A stretch of DNA of 64,000 bases, from assembly GCA_051294375.1 (NCBI GenBank), contig CM119264.1, forward strand, positions 9,807,907-9,871,906, in the 5' to 3' direction. Under the pieces are notes generated by a model. The model saw only the letters and a list, made by a program, of their open reading frames with translations, was not told the DNA's origin and did no database searches. This DNA comes from Paraspadella gotoi (Eukaryota > Chaetognatha). How positions within the stretch are numbered: the stretch's first letter is position 1; each line of letters opens with the position of its first letter. Shown one piece after another: positions 12,455 to 24,561 of the stretch. Both the position numbers and the translations under genes were made by a program.

Positions 12455-13900
12455 GGAAGCCTTTCGATATTAATCTCGTTTCCCACCTTTGGCAAAAGCG
12501 TTTTCATAGGTTCGTCATAGACAGGTGATTTGGTTGTTTTTGATAATTTTTACTTTCAAATTCTCTTTTTATAAGAGTCACTCATCTCATTATTCTGACC
12601 TTTGGAGTGTGCACTGACGTGAGGAGGGAATCGCAGCGCAGTTTTTGACCCGCAACGTCGATGGCAATCGGAGTCGGAGAGACATCCTCAAAAATAAAAT
12701 TTAAAATAAAAATGTATATATAATGAATGGGATAAATATAATCAAATACAATCTTTAAAGGATACCATAAACAGAGTCCGTTCTCCGAAGACTTTCGTCG
12801 TTTCCTGCGTTCAACATCCCGCCATAAAATCGCGACTCTAATTACAGTTCGCTTCCACTTCTGTTCCACTTCCGGCTTCATCCGTGACACAAACCGGATG
12901 ATCTTCATCCAAAAGGCCGAACCACTTTTCGGGAACCGATTGACATCTCGTTCTCCTCTTGGTGAGAAGCAAGAGAAGAAAATTAAGGAAATTGTACTAA
13001 TCCAGGCTTTCCCATAACATTTATGTAATTTGTGACATAACATTGTTCAATATAATGATTTCATTGTTTACTTATCCGAACATTTTAAGAATTAAACTTT
13101 CCTTTGCATTTTCTCGACTTTCGAATCGCACATCGATTTGGCAAATGAATCGGGAATGAAGGCGGAGCAATCGCTATCGGACGAACAACGAACGATTCCT
13201 GTTTGATTTTTGATATAATTTAATCTATTTAAGTCTAAAACAACGTCGTTTTAGTTTACAAATAATATATATATATATATATAGTATATTATATCTGTAT
13301 ATGTAGTAGAGATAAAAAATGGTAACTGACGTTCTCACATCACTTCCGAAGACTATTCGGGCGTTGAACATTCCGCGGAAGCGTCCGCCGTCTAAATTCT
13401 GCGATGAATAGGAAAAAATTGGGAGAGTATGCGTTATTATCGGAACGTTTATAATTAATTAAGCGAAACAAATCTCTCCCACTTGATGTGACCAGTGATG
13501 ACCAACCATCCCCACTTACCCGCAAAGTCAGGTCGGGACTAAACGAATGGCGTCTAAGTAAACGGTGACCTTCGAAACGACGCCGATGTTGTAACAGCAA
13601 AGCGAGAAAACGCCAGATGCCGATTTGTTCTGTTTAATTTGATAATTTTAATTGAAATAATTTAATAATATTTTTATAAATATATAATTTCAAAAGCTGC
13701 AGTTCAATCATAGACTATCATGATTAACTCGACTAAGCCTGAGGGAAACGATTTTCGGGCGCCAAAACTGATCCCGGCGCCGAGAGGATCGTCCGGTTGT
13801 GCTGGAGGCTTCAGTTTACACAGAGGGCGAAAGGTTTCGTTGTCGTAGAAGAGAAGAAAGATGTGACCGTTGAGTCGCTGAAAAGAACATGAGTAAATAT
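12455..13900 (-). repeat. inverted-repeat block B' (partner 33676-35080)
   Basis: Reverse complement of the plus-strand block at 33676-35080, sharing the laminin-G-like exons and flanks. It differs by both substitutions and indels (roughly a tenth of positions by eye). The homology stops at about 13900, is interrupted by 2.3 kb, and resumes at 16216-16440, which matches 33470-33660 inverted at lower similarity. Confidence 0.8.
12765..13877 (-). pseudogene. minus-strand copy of laminin-G-like exons 12-15
   Basis: Exon 12 lies at 13877-13739 (reads LNGHIFLLFYDNETFRPL), exon 13 at 13629-13520, exon 14 at 13398-13339 and a doubtful exon 15 near 12965-12765, each with GT/AG-like borders except a GC at the exon 12 donor. 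Single-base losses relative to the plus-strand copy shift the frame: exon 12 lacks one A just after the acceptor, and exon 13 lacks one A near its start. It follows exon 11 (16975-16846) on the same strand, so together they belong to the inverted gene copy. It may be a decayed paralogue or an uncorrected allele. Confidence 0.55.
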
Positions 13901-16216
13901 AAGACAACAATGAAAATGGCGTAACGTTACGTTCCGTGCATAAAAAAAAATTCACTGTTTCAATATTATTATATTTCTTTTTATTTTTGAAACGTTATAG
14001 TTTCCATATGCTGATATCCAAAAGTATCAATGAAAATCTTTTTTCTGGTTTTTTTGATATGAACTGAATATAGGGTGAAAAGATGATAATTTTTTAAAGT
14101 TAGCTTATTCCAATATTTATTCTAGAATTGTAAATAGAAAAAAATAAAAAAAAATAAATAGTAACTAAATAGTTAGTGGTTATTGTCTCAAGATAGATGG
14201 AAAAAAAAACCTCATTTAAAAAAATTGATCGGAAAGTGGGGGTAAATTTACCAAATGGCATCCTCCAGACGAATGTTCTGCTCAAATAATTTTTTTTATT
14301 TAAATACAATTTTGGAAAAGGAAAAAAGAAATTGGAATGCAGGTTTGCAGAAAGGGTAACGATAATCTGGGACTTATTGACATGATAACCATGAACTTTT
14401 AATATCTTGTGAAATGGGAGCAGTATAAGAAATCTAGAAAAATTTCATACATTAAGTCAGTCAATGAAACCCTTTCCAATCGGCTTATTCAGAAATATTG
14501 TTTTCTTAATTAAAATGGATGATAAATATTATTAAATTCCATTGGCTATATTAAAAAATTATCAAATACAAATTAACACAATGAAATGTTTTTGCCTTTG
14601 TCAAATATGGTTTACAGCTATATAATTTTTTTACAACTTTAATATGAAATAAACAAGCAGTAGATGTCAAGCTTTTTTAGTTTGGCAGTTAAAGATAATG
14701 GAAAAATCGACCGATTAGTTTTACACAGACAAGAAAGGTAGATGTCCAGACTGTTTATATCACAACGCTGAAAAGATTTCTTGGTATTAGTATCATTTTT
14801 TAATATTTAAAAATATATTTTATCAAGCTTACAACATAAATTTTTGCTTTGTTTTTTTACTTTAACTGAAAAATATAAGCAATTTTATGGAATAAAAAAA
14901 ATTTAATAATAAACAAAGATGTAATTCTAAATCCCTTTTCTTTTTCAAATTACAAAAGAAAAAGAAAAAATTTCATATGTCTTCATTGAAAATTTATTAA
15001 AGCAAAGAACTGTTATAACTTTAACTCTGATTTAAACAAAAGCTGTGTAAAATATTATGGATTTAATTTAATAAAACTCTTTAGAAAGGTGTCCCAATGA
15101 TTACGGCTTAAATTTGATAAGCAATCCACCTCTAGCTACTTCTTTTCTTTCAAAAGTTATTTCAAAAAAAATATACGTTTTTTTTAAATTACGCAGTACA
15201 AATCTTTGTTAAATAAAAATTTGGGCAAAGCGGGAGTACTCACTGTATTTCTGTTGGTAAATACTTAAATTTTCAAAATAAAACTTGAAGAAAATTTTTT
15301 GTCATTTAGAGACATATACTTTCCAGATGTAACCCATCGTATAATAATTATTTATTTATTCTGATTTCCGCCCAAAAAGCCTATTAGAGTAAAGTTGAAT
15401 TTTTCAAATATGTTGGGAAAAAATTTCATCCAACCTATGCTCATTGAGAAGTAATGGTTTTGCATAGAAATTAAAATATCAAAAAAAATAAAAAATCAGA
15501 CCTCTAGAAAAAATCGAAAGGCATAGAGGCTGATTTTTTAGAATTGCAAAATTTTTTTCCTGACTCATAATCCCATTCATTCCAAGTTTTCAAAATTTTT
15601 TCCCAAAATCATTCATTATCAATTTTTTTAATAATTTAAATGTTATGATGTTGTTTTTTGTTTGAAAGAATTGAAAAAGTGAAAATTAGTAATATATATA
15701 AGGTTTTTTTGAAAATACCTTTAAAGAATATTAATAAATTAGACAACTAAGGGGAGTAGCAGAGAAAACTTCCATTCAATAAAGCAAAATTGAAAATGAA
15801 ATTTGTCATATTTGTTATTTAGATTAATTGACTAAATTCAAACAAATGATTCATATAAATTGAGGAAATGATGGGTAAAAAAATATTCATCTTGGGTCTC
15901 GGTTAACTATTAGGTATCGTTAAAGTTTTGGTTTTTAATAATATTAATATTTTTTTTGCATTTATAAAAGCAATGGTCTAAAATTTTGTAAGCGTTTCGA
16001 GCTATATTGCTTCATCTTTTTTACTATTTTTGATCTAGTTAGCTTTTTTTGTTGATGGTCAAGGGTAAGGTCAGATTACAGATATGTCCCCAGTAGTGTA
16101 TATCGGCAAGCATATTAACCAACAAGTAGTGATCAATTAATTTGGCTCAGAAAGCGAATTTAAAGGGACAAATCAGCACGAGACCGTTTCCGCCACGTTA
16201 TTTTTCAATTGTGTCA
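13901..16216. mobile_element. 2.3 kb insertion in block B', possible non-autonomous DNA transposon
   Basis: The inverted homology with 33650-33690 is broken exactly here: sequence up to TAAATATA at 13900 and from ATAAATAG at 16216 is contiguous in the other copy. A short TAAATA-like duplication flanks the insert. The ends show imperfect inverted similarity (GACAACAATGAAAAT at the left; reverse complement of the right end reads GACACAATTGAAAAA). The interior is AT-rich with no transposase or other long frame. A deletion in the other copy is the alternative explanation. Confidence 0.4.
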
Positions 16217-16502
16217 TAAATAGAAATTCTCTCTAAAACGTAAAATAAATTGTACATTGGAATATGAAAAGATAGAAAAACTATCGGATTAAATGCTACT
16301 TTTGCCCAAAAGTTTTGGAATCTTTCTTTTACCATCACACTACATTTTCGTTAATGTAACATATTCATAATATGCTATTAATTTTTTCAGTTCAAAACGG
16401 CATTCCGAATGTGTAATTTTTTTTGCCTGGTCACAAATATTGGTCTTGATTATCAGCCAAGATATAAATCAAGAAACGTATAAAGTTTTTTTTTGAAAAA
16501 CT

Positions 16503-16722
16503 TCGTATGTTCGTCATGTTCCGCGGGAACAAACGTCTGCGGTTAACACGACGACGGATCTATATGACGGATAGCGACGTTGGAGGAAAAGCACGTCGCG
16601 CCTTCACAAGGAATTTCCGCTCCTCACCGACGATTTTTGTGACAATCTCGAGTATTTAAGTTTCATTGAAAATGGTGCTAAGCTTGGGTGGAAAAGAGAT
16701 GGCGAATATATTGTTTAATAAA
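16503..16722 (+). pseudogene. 3' fragment of arylamine N-acetyltransferase gene
   Basis: Matches the last roughly 70 codons of the intact NAT at 30920-31984, in opposite orientation. It reads NKRLRL in one frame, then HDDGSI after one shift, and the C-terminal FPLLTDDFCDNLEYLSF in another, ending at a stop four codons later than the intact gene. At least two frameshifts separate these pieces, and the active-site region is absent. It abuts the 3' side of antisense exon 11 (16846), which fits a NAT copy lying antisense inside this intron. Confidence 0.8.
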
Positions 16723-16845
16723 AGTCATAATTTTTAGAAACGATTTTTTGGGGGAACAAAAAGGATAAATTCAGTATTTTTTGAAAGAAAAATAGTTTTT
16801 TGTAGATATTAAAATGAATTATTAGTTATAGAAATGTTTACATAC

Positions 16846-16975
16846 TTTTTGACGATGTAGAAGAGGGTGAGAGTCTCATCGTCGTGAAGAAGCTTGAGAC
16901 GACCGCGGAGATTCCCGCGCTCAGTTCCAGGTATGGTTGTTGTACAGACCCCGACTGGTGCGATTCTCAAAGGCT
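16846..16975 (-). pseudogene. second copy of EGF-LG-FTP exon 11, with indels
   Basis: Same exon as 24236-24371 and same orientation, but about six bases shorter. The losses are mostly single bases in C or G runs, which break the frame that is open in the other copy. The flank GATTTTTTGGGGGAACAAAA beyond its donor is shared with the 24.1 kb copy. Confidence 0.7.
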
Positions 16976-16993
16976 CTTGGGCGCCGAGGGTAA

Positions 16994-17071
16994 GAACGAG
17001 AATATTTATATAATATATATATAAATATATATATATATATAAATATAATATATATTATATATATATATTAG
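16994..17071. repeat. AT dinucleotide tract
   Basis: Interrupted (TA)n run directly upstream (on the minus strand) of the exon 11 copy. It borders the 17078-17225 repeat. Confidence 0.85.
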
Positions 17072-17077
17072 TACCTC

Positions 17078-17225
17078 ACCAGTATCAAAAATTGTCTCCT
17101 AAGGTTCTCACTCGGTCGGTTTACCCGTTATTTAAAACATTAGATAAGTTTTAAAACTCAAAATCTGGAAAAAAAGTGTGACCGCGTATCAAAACCCAAT
17201 GAAGCGATCAAAGTAATTAGCGGCA
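17078..17225 (+). repeat. 150 bp direct repeat of 10548-10700
   Basis: Diverged but collinear with 10548-10700 (TTCTCACTCGG, then CCCRTTATTT, then AACCCAATRRAGCG). The two copies bracket the inverted block B' and could mark a rearrangement boundary or be an ordinary dispersed repeat. Confidence 0.5.
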
Positions 17226-17659
17226 ATTCTTCGTGTTGTAAAAGTTTTTTCTAAAAAAAAATTCTGATTTTCCCCTATTGTTTAATTTTTTTATTAAATA
17301 ATTTGCTAACATATAGAATCAAAAAATAAAGTAAAGTATTTAAAAAATGTATTTTTTAAAAAACAGGGCATTCTGTATAAACCCGATATGTAAAGGTAAA
17401 AATAACCGAAGTGAAGGGAATAAATAACCGGAAATTAAGTATTAAATAACCTTTTCTAAGAAAAAGATACAATTTTTAGACCAAGGTAAATTGAAAGAAC
17501 TAAAAACTTATGCTTTGAAGAGCTTATGCCTAATATATAGAGAGATACAGTACAGTATAATTAATATATATATAGACAATATATATTATGCGTAAGATAT
17601 AACATAAGAATTTTTGTCGCTACGAAGTATCTTACTTAATCAAGTATTTTTAACGTCGC

Positions 17660-17778
17660 TCTCTATTGGTCAGTCCTTATGGACTGTTTCCTTACCGCAA
17701 AGGTATAAAAGAGACGTTCTTTACCTAAAAACTTGAGGATAACTTACCCAATGATTCGCGTGACAGTAGGTAAGCATG
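17660..17778 (+). promoter_or_regulatory. candidate Pol II promoter with CCAAT and TATA boxes
   Basis: An inverted CCAAT box (CTATTGGTCAG, about 17663) lies about 35 bp before TATAAAAGAGAC (about 17703). About 45 bp further on, ATGATTCGCGTGACAGTAG is followed by GTAAGC, a possible tiny first coding exon. No second exon is recognised, so the target gene is unknown. A chance match in AT-rich DNA is possible. Confidence 0.3.
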
Positions 17779-17779
17779 T

Positions 17780-20700
17780 TTAAAATGTTATATTTGCAAT
17801 TTTATAATTAAGTTTAAAGTTGACTATTTTTAAAAGTTTCTACATTTTTATGTTTGAGAAATAGTCTCGCCTTTTGACTTGCTACAGTGATTCATGTCCT
17901 CACGCCATTTTCATCTACTACAATAAATATTAGCTTTTAGGAAGAAAGTTTTATGTAATTCAAACAAGATTTTTTATTATTTATTGTTTGAATTTTCAAA
18001 AATATAATAAGAAACGCAACAAAAAAAAGGAAAATTATTACAAATTGTCTACCAATCAATAAATATTACTAAATTATATATTTCTTCAAAATTTTAATAT
18101 AATGAATAGCAAGTAGAAAAATATACTAGCTCGCTCATCGGCGTTACGGTAAAATCCTCAATAGACAGATTTTCAACTCTGTGGTTGCGGAGAGATAGAG
18201 AGAGAAAATATATATATATATATATCGGGAGCTTTTCCTAGCGTCGATATTATAATGGTTGACAACAAAGAACTAAAAAAATAAAATAAATTTTTGAAAA
18301 AACGCAAAATGGTGAAATGAAATTATGAAATTGTGAATAGTTGTTGAGTTTGCCTCACTCTCTATTTTAAAAATGGCGAGCAAAAAAAGGATTAAAAATT
18401 GATTATTACAGTTTAAAATGGGTAAGAAGAGAGTAAAAGCATTTGATTTGTTTTATAAACACAAGTACAAATAAAACAAAATATTGGTTAAAAAATATAA
18501 ATGGTCCCTAAAACATTTGAAGTTGGAGGCAACTGCCGGTACAGTAATGTCGAGTTGATGCCTGTTTAGATCAGGGATAATTTCTTGGAGAAAATACTAC
18601 ACAAATGTTCCAATTGAGCCACTGCACCTGCCAGAGCCCTCTTCTCACCTTGGTAGTCATCCATTGTGGCTTCTTTTGCAACAGGAGTGACGGACCCTCT
18701 TCCTCTATCTAAAGTATTCTTTTGAGGGACGCACCCGTTCGTGGAGGACGAACTAAGTTGCTAGCAGTAGGGGTTGACCTTATTTTGCTTCTTAACTCTG
18801 TCTCATTTCTTCTTACCTCCCACATCCACTCTCCCATTCTCCAAGTTCTTAAGTTGAAACGTTATTTCTCTTTCTCCGTGCTTTCTCTCTCCTCTATCTG
18901 TTCTGTTCTCATGCAAATGTTGGTTAGAAAATATAATTTATAGGATTTTGAGCTGATGAAGACTCGCAAACCATAGATCCTAAACATTAAGGACCGGAGC
19001 GATTTGGAACGAGTATATGATCGAACATGTAAAATCTGTTGTGTATTGTAAAAAAAGCAAATAAATGAAAACATTTAATGTTAATTAGGTAACAAAAATT
19101 ATTGGATATAATAAACCGTATGGTGTTCGCGGGAGAACAGCTAATACACTTTGATCGAGATATCTTTTTAGAGATCTGGTATACGTGATTGGTAACAGTC
19201 GGGCTTGAATTGGTTTCCTTATTGCGAGTCTATGTCTGAGACATGTGAATATGTGTGCGAGTAATCAGCCGAGCAGCAGCAGTCAGCAACGGTTATTCAA
19301 AGCAATCTCAAGTTCTCTCTATTTGAGTACTAAATACAAAACAATGTTAAATCTGCGTGTATCTATTCTATTATATATTATAAAAATGGCTTTCAGTGCG
19401 ATCGAGACCAATAATCACCTAGGAGAATATATTTATAAAGCCGATCACACCAATGACGATTCATACAGATATCCAGCAGTTTTTTTTCTCACGCCCTTCT
19501 TCGCATCTGTGACAATAAGATACAGAGATTCGAGTAAGTATCTCACTCGAGGTCTCCGCGTGAGCGTCATGAGAGATGAGAGCGTCTCGAATCGAGTTGC
19601 GACGATATCCGCATACTGATGATTGAGCAAGCTGCCGAGGTGCATCTCTTTAATCAGCGATTATTTCTTCTATACGACGGGCCTTAGGTGACTGAGACTT
19701 AAATTTGAATTAGAAACGTCCTATCTCAATAGGAACTTGTTTAATATCTTATTAATTTAACTAATAGGCTTTAAGTTTAGTCTCGCTTGGAAAATGGTTC
19801 AGTACACAATTAAGCTCCATTACCCAATTGATAAAGAATTCATAATAGAATCGAGACTTCAAAATTGAAGAGCAGGGGGTTTAAAAATTCGGGGAGAGTC
19901 ATCTCGCTGTTTCTCGTTCATCACGGAGTTGTCCAGCAATTTTTTATCAACAGGCAAATGTTCTCGAGTTTGTAATTATCGACAGGAAGAAGACGATGCA
20001 CAACGCTAACAGTAAGGTTGTAACTGGATGGAAACAAAAAATAAGGCTTTTTACGTATGGTGAAAACGCAAATTTCCTAATAAGGCGATTTGGCGCAACT
20101 TTAAAACTGAATTTGATGAAAGAAAATAGAAAAGGGCACTTTTGAGGATGTAGAATGAGGAGAGCACGCATTGGAGTGGAAATTGTAGAAACACGGAAAG
20201 ATATGATTGACATAGTTGAGTCGAACGATTTGGAATATCACTCCACATTCTCGTGTGAGTCCTAGGGAAACAACAAGCCTTTGCAGTCAGATCAGTTTTA
20301 TTTTCTTCGATGAAGAGTCAGAATTACAAGCCATAAGAAGGGCGTCAGCAGGAGTGCCGACTTACGGTTAGAGTGGAAGGTGACAGACGGAAGAAACAAG
20401 AGGCTGGGCTGACGATAAAGAACAAAAAATAGGAGGACCGGAGAAGATAAGAGATCTTTTAACTTGCAATGAACCATTAAAAGGGAAGAGCAAAAAGCGA
20501 ATAGTTTTAAAGATAAATAAGAAATTTTTTTGGTCATGGGAGAGATCGTGGAAACAACATTATCCGGGTATAAAAATTCTTCACGCAAACCTAAAATAGG
20601 GAAAAACTTTTTTTTTCCACTCTAATTTTTCTACTTTCGGCAACGTGTCCGATTCTCTTTAAACGGTGCTTCCCGGAAGTTCACAAAATTTCCTTCGCGA

Positions 20701-23700
20701 TAAGGTGACAAGAGGCAATTATTAGTGTTGCAAATGCACAATGACCATAAGCATCGGCGTCCTAGAAGTTTTTCATAAACTGGCGAGATCCCTCCGTGAA
20801 TGGCCAGTATTTACGGCGGTTGAATCCCTCCAATTACTCTGTATTGAATAAAATGTTTAGGAATTATTATATTAATTTAGTTTCCAAAAACGTCAACAAC
20901 TTATTGACAACGGATCATAGACGGTGTTCAGACCAAGAATTATTATTCGGAAGAACAGAGTTGAAAACGTATATAACATTGAGAAGAAAGAGAGAGAGAG
21001 AGAGAGAGATATGAGTTTGCGGTGTTTGTTTGTCGGTGACTTTATCACAATATCAGTTACCACAATATCATCATTTTCTATTAATCACTGGGGGCATGTC
21101 ACTTTATATTGCTAATTTTATGTATTCCAGAATTAAGAAATATTTTTTTAATGTAACATTAAACATCAAACTTACTTTGATGTCCGTTCTGTTAGATTTT
21201 CTCATTTAGGATTCAAACAAACTTTCGTAGTTAGTGGCTGCCTTTTTCCCCCCGCGGGAAGTGGAGGTGAGTCAAATACTCCGCCGTCGAGATTCGTTTA
21301 TGACGACAATGTGCTCCTCCTTCTCTTTCGTTTTTCTCATTCATTTCCTTGAATCATTCTTCCACCATCTTAGCGTTTCAACTTCCTTGCCGCGAAAAAT
21401 AAGTACTTCGACATTGCTATTTGTCTCTTCGCTTTGAAGTTCCTTTCGCATTCGCTCCCGGAAGCTCGCCGAACTTGTGAACGGTCGATGGCCTCTGACT
21501 GATTGTCTTCCGTGACGATCCCGTAATCGGATCAAAAACGCCGTGGCGATTTAGCGGCGATCATGACGGTCAGATGCCGACGGCCACCGGTCTGCCTCCG
21601 AGCTAAATTGTCAAGGGGTGACGTAAGGTTTCTCTTGCCAATGAATTAAAAAATAAACTTTTTAATTACAGACGAAAGTTATGATAAATAGGAAACTAAT
21701 ATAATAATAACTGATAAATTTTAATAATAAAAATGATAAAAGTTTTAAGTTTTAAATATGAAAACAAAAAATGTTATATATTATAAAAGCTATAAAATTC
21801 AGGGACTTAAATAAAAAAATACCTTCTTGTAAAGATTTTATCCTCCTCAGGAAAAATTTCAAGAATCACAAGGTTCCTGAACTTCAATAAGACAAACGGG
21901 GAGGGGCACATCGTATTTCTGTTTCAATGAGACTGGCGGAATATTTGGTGTTTATCTATCTCCGGGTTTTGAAGTCGTTCTTTTCCTATTCAATAAAATA
22001 CCTGAGAAGAAAAATGTTTTAATTTATGACGAATATTTGGTTTACCTCCTAATTGCCGTTGATTTCTATTTTCAAGTGTTTTAGTTGTTTTCGCGATCAG
22101 TGAACGCAATAGCCATTTTCCTACACTTGCAGTTTTGTTTCGTTGGTCGTAGATAAAGCGGAGTTCGATCAATGGAATTTTGTTCACTAGTTTTTTGGCA
22201 ATGGCAATAAACGTGCGCCTGCCCATTCACAAATTCCCAATCGCATCCCGACTCGGAGCACACAGTGATCGGAGCATTTGCATTTAAAATGTCAAAGGTT
22301 TGTAGAGACATCGCAAAGGTTTATTGAGAGCGGCCACCGTTGCGGACCGATGATTTGCGTAAGAGTATTTCCACTACAGTTTAATTCGTACTGTGATGCT
22401 GTCCAAAGTTGCAATCGGGAGAGAGGAATTGGATCGCTTGAAACGTACAAATGTCTTCGGCCACAGATTTAAAAAACGGCCGTTTTAAGACTTTCCCTTC
22501 CAGCTGAAATATAAAAAAAGGAATGTTAAGAACCTTTCTGTCTATCATCCCGAAATGTTTTAAAACTCACAAATAACTTAAACAGCACAATACCTTTTTA
22601 ATTTAAGCTGAACATTAACATCGCGAAAGAGTTTGGCAGTTGCGAAGGATTCAGTGGTTTGAACTGCCAAGAACTTCATCCTCCTGACTACGAGTTAAAA
22701 CGCTTTTTGTATTTAGGCATTTTAAAAAACTATTCTAGTTCTATAACTACTATATTTCTAAATAAAGAATTTAATTCTAAAAAGCTATTCGAAAAGTTCC
22801 TTAGTAACCATGTAAACAAATTGAGAACGAAATGTTAACCGAAAAAACCGAACGCTGATTGGTCAGTTAATACGTGAAGTCGTTTGTGGTTGGATAAATT
22901 TTTTTATTTTGCTGATGACGTGATTTTTTAACTAATGAAGTTAATCGGCGAAGGTTCATCCGCGAAACAAAATAGATCCAACATTTAGCCCAAAAAGTTG
23001 ATTTTGAAGATGATACTATTTTTGGAAAAAGACATTTTGATTTAAGCCGAAGGAAAACCATATTCAATATTTTTTATTTGTTCGATCAACGAAATAAAAA
23101 GAGCTTAATATGCTCCGCCCTACTAAACTGTCTGGTGTTTGAAATCAAAAATTGTTGTTTGTAAACAATAAATTTATAAAACTTTGTTTCTCTTAAATTT
23201 CAAACGCAGTGAAAGGAAAGCCAAAATACAATTATATTATTTTTGAAAATTTCCTATTTTATATGAATGTTATTATTGATTTATTGTAGTTATGATACAG
23301 TTCCCCAAACATATGAGCAAAATATTTTTTGTATTCGATAATCATGCTATCTCACGTCTAAATATCTTTGTTTGTTTACTCAATACAATTTTTTTGCCCG
23401 AGAGCTCCACTCTAATAAAGACAGTATGGTTTCCGTAGCCCGGTGGTCGCCTAGCAGTTAAGAGGGACGGGGCGGCTTAAACCCGCCTGTAACATGGTGT
23501 AACAGCCTGATCCAAAGCTCAGGGACTGCTTACATTGAACGGTTCTGTCATTAACACTTATCAATAAATTACTGTCTCTTCAACAGCTTCTCAGTCATGT
23601 GTCAATTTAAACTTAATTCCCATTTATTTTTAATTATTATTTCCAATTATTTTAATTATTATTATTACCATTAGTAATATTAATATTATTATTTTTATTA

Positions 23701-24058
23701 TTTTCAATTATTTCTAATTATTATTTTTTAATGAACAAAGAAAAAACTAATTTTAAAAAAATCTTGATTGGCATTTTTTTTCATCGATGCCCCCTTGCTG
23801 TGGCTCTGAAGAGGAACTAAAACAATAATAATAATAATAACAATAATTTGTTAGATTATCAGAAATAATAAAATATTAATGAAAACTAACTTTTGTTGCA
23901 TTTAAAATAATTCATTAAAATTGGAACAATGAACAACATTATAGGCTGAAAACCTTACTTCCGGTTCAGGCCACGCCGCCATCATAACAAAGATATTTTT
24001 TTAAATTTAATAAAACAAAAATAGGCAAGAGAAAACTAAATGGTGTTTTTTAAACTAA
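17780..24058. other. 6.3 kb AT-rich DNA, mostly unrecognised
   Basis: No gene is supported. Possible mobile-element remnants are a minus-strand frame ending near 18560-18680 (reads EATMDDYQGEKRALAGAVAQ) and a broken minus-strand coding-like patch at 22000-22480 containing a Cys/His cluster (CSESGCDWEF, then VYCHCQ). A hammerhead-like CTGATGA box occurs at 18952. Bases 23430-23545 resemble a tRNA-derived SINE. ATT/TAA trinucleotide runs occupy 23640-23860. Confidence 0.4.
23430..23545 (+). mobile_element. tRNA-derived SINE-like sequence
   Basis: A GC-rich island in AT-rich DNA with a box-A-like CCGGTGGTCGCCTAGCAG followed about 30 bp later by a weak box-B-like GGCTTAAACCC. It cannot be folded into a full tRNA by eye, so a decayed SINE head is the likelier reading. 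Confidence 0.3.
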
Positions 24059-24083
24059 NNNNNNNNNNNNNNNNNNNNNNNNN
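24059..24083. other. assembly gap (25 N)
   Basis: A run of 25 N lying between the two copies of exon 11. Confidence 0.99.
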
Positions 24084-24235
24084 TTCCCATTTGAAATCCT
24101 TTTTAGAAAAAAATAACTGTTTAATGGAACGATTTTTTGGGGGAACAAAAAAGGATAAATTCAGTATTCCTTTTGAAAGAAAAATAGATTTTTGGAATAT
24201 TAAAAATGAAGGTTAGTAGATAAATGTTTACTTAC

Positions 24236-24371
24236 TTTTTGACGACGTAGAAGAGGGTGAGAGTCTCATCGGTCGTGAAGAAGCTTGAGACGACCCCGCG
24301 GAGATTCCCGCCGCTCAGTTCCAGGTATGGGTTGTTGTACAGACCCCCGACTGGTGCGATTCTCAAAGGCT
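24236..24371 (-). CDS. EGF-LG-FTP exon 11, start of laminin-G-like domain (antisense copy)
   Basis: Acceptor AG (complement of CT at 24372-24373) and donor GTAAGT flank 136 bp that is open only in the phase left by exon 10. Joining GAAG from exon 10 gives EEPLRIAP, then GGLYNNPYLELSGG and SSFFTTDETLTLFYVVK, the alternating strand pattern of a laminin-G/concanavalin-like beta sandwich. Exon 12 (33688, plus strand) starts in the phase this exon leaves. It follows minus-strand exons 1-10, so it is the natural continuation of that copy; no plus-strand exon 11 exists in the window. Confidence 0.72.
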
Positions 24372-24417
24372 CTTGGCGGCCGATGGGTAAGGAACGAGAA
24401 GATTGGCTTTTAATAAT

Positions 24418-24561
<144 letters not shown>

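Noticed and set aside
12582-13043. 153-codon minus-strand frame as a separate gene
   Set aside because: It overlaps the doubtful exon 15 in another frame and runs into intron sequence. Nothing in it is conserved as protein with the plus-strand copy.
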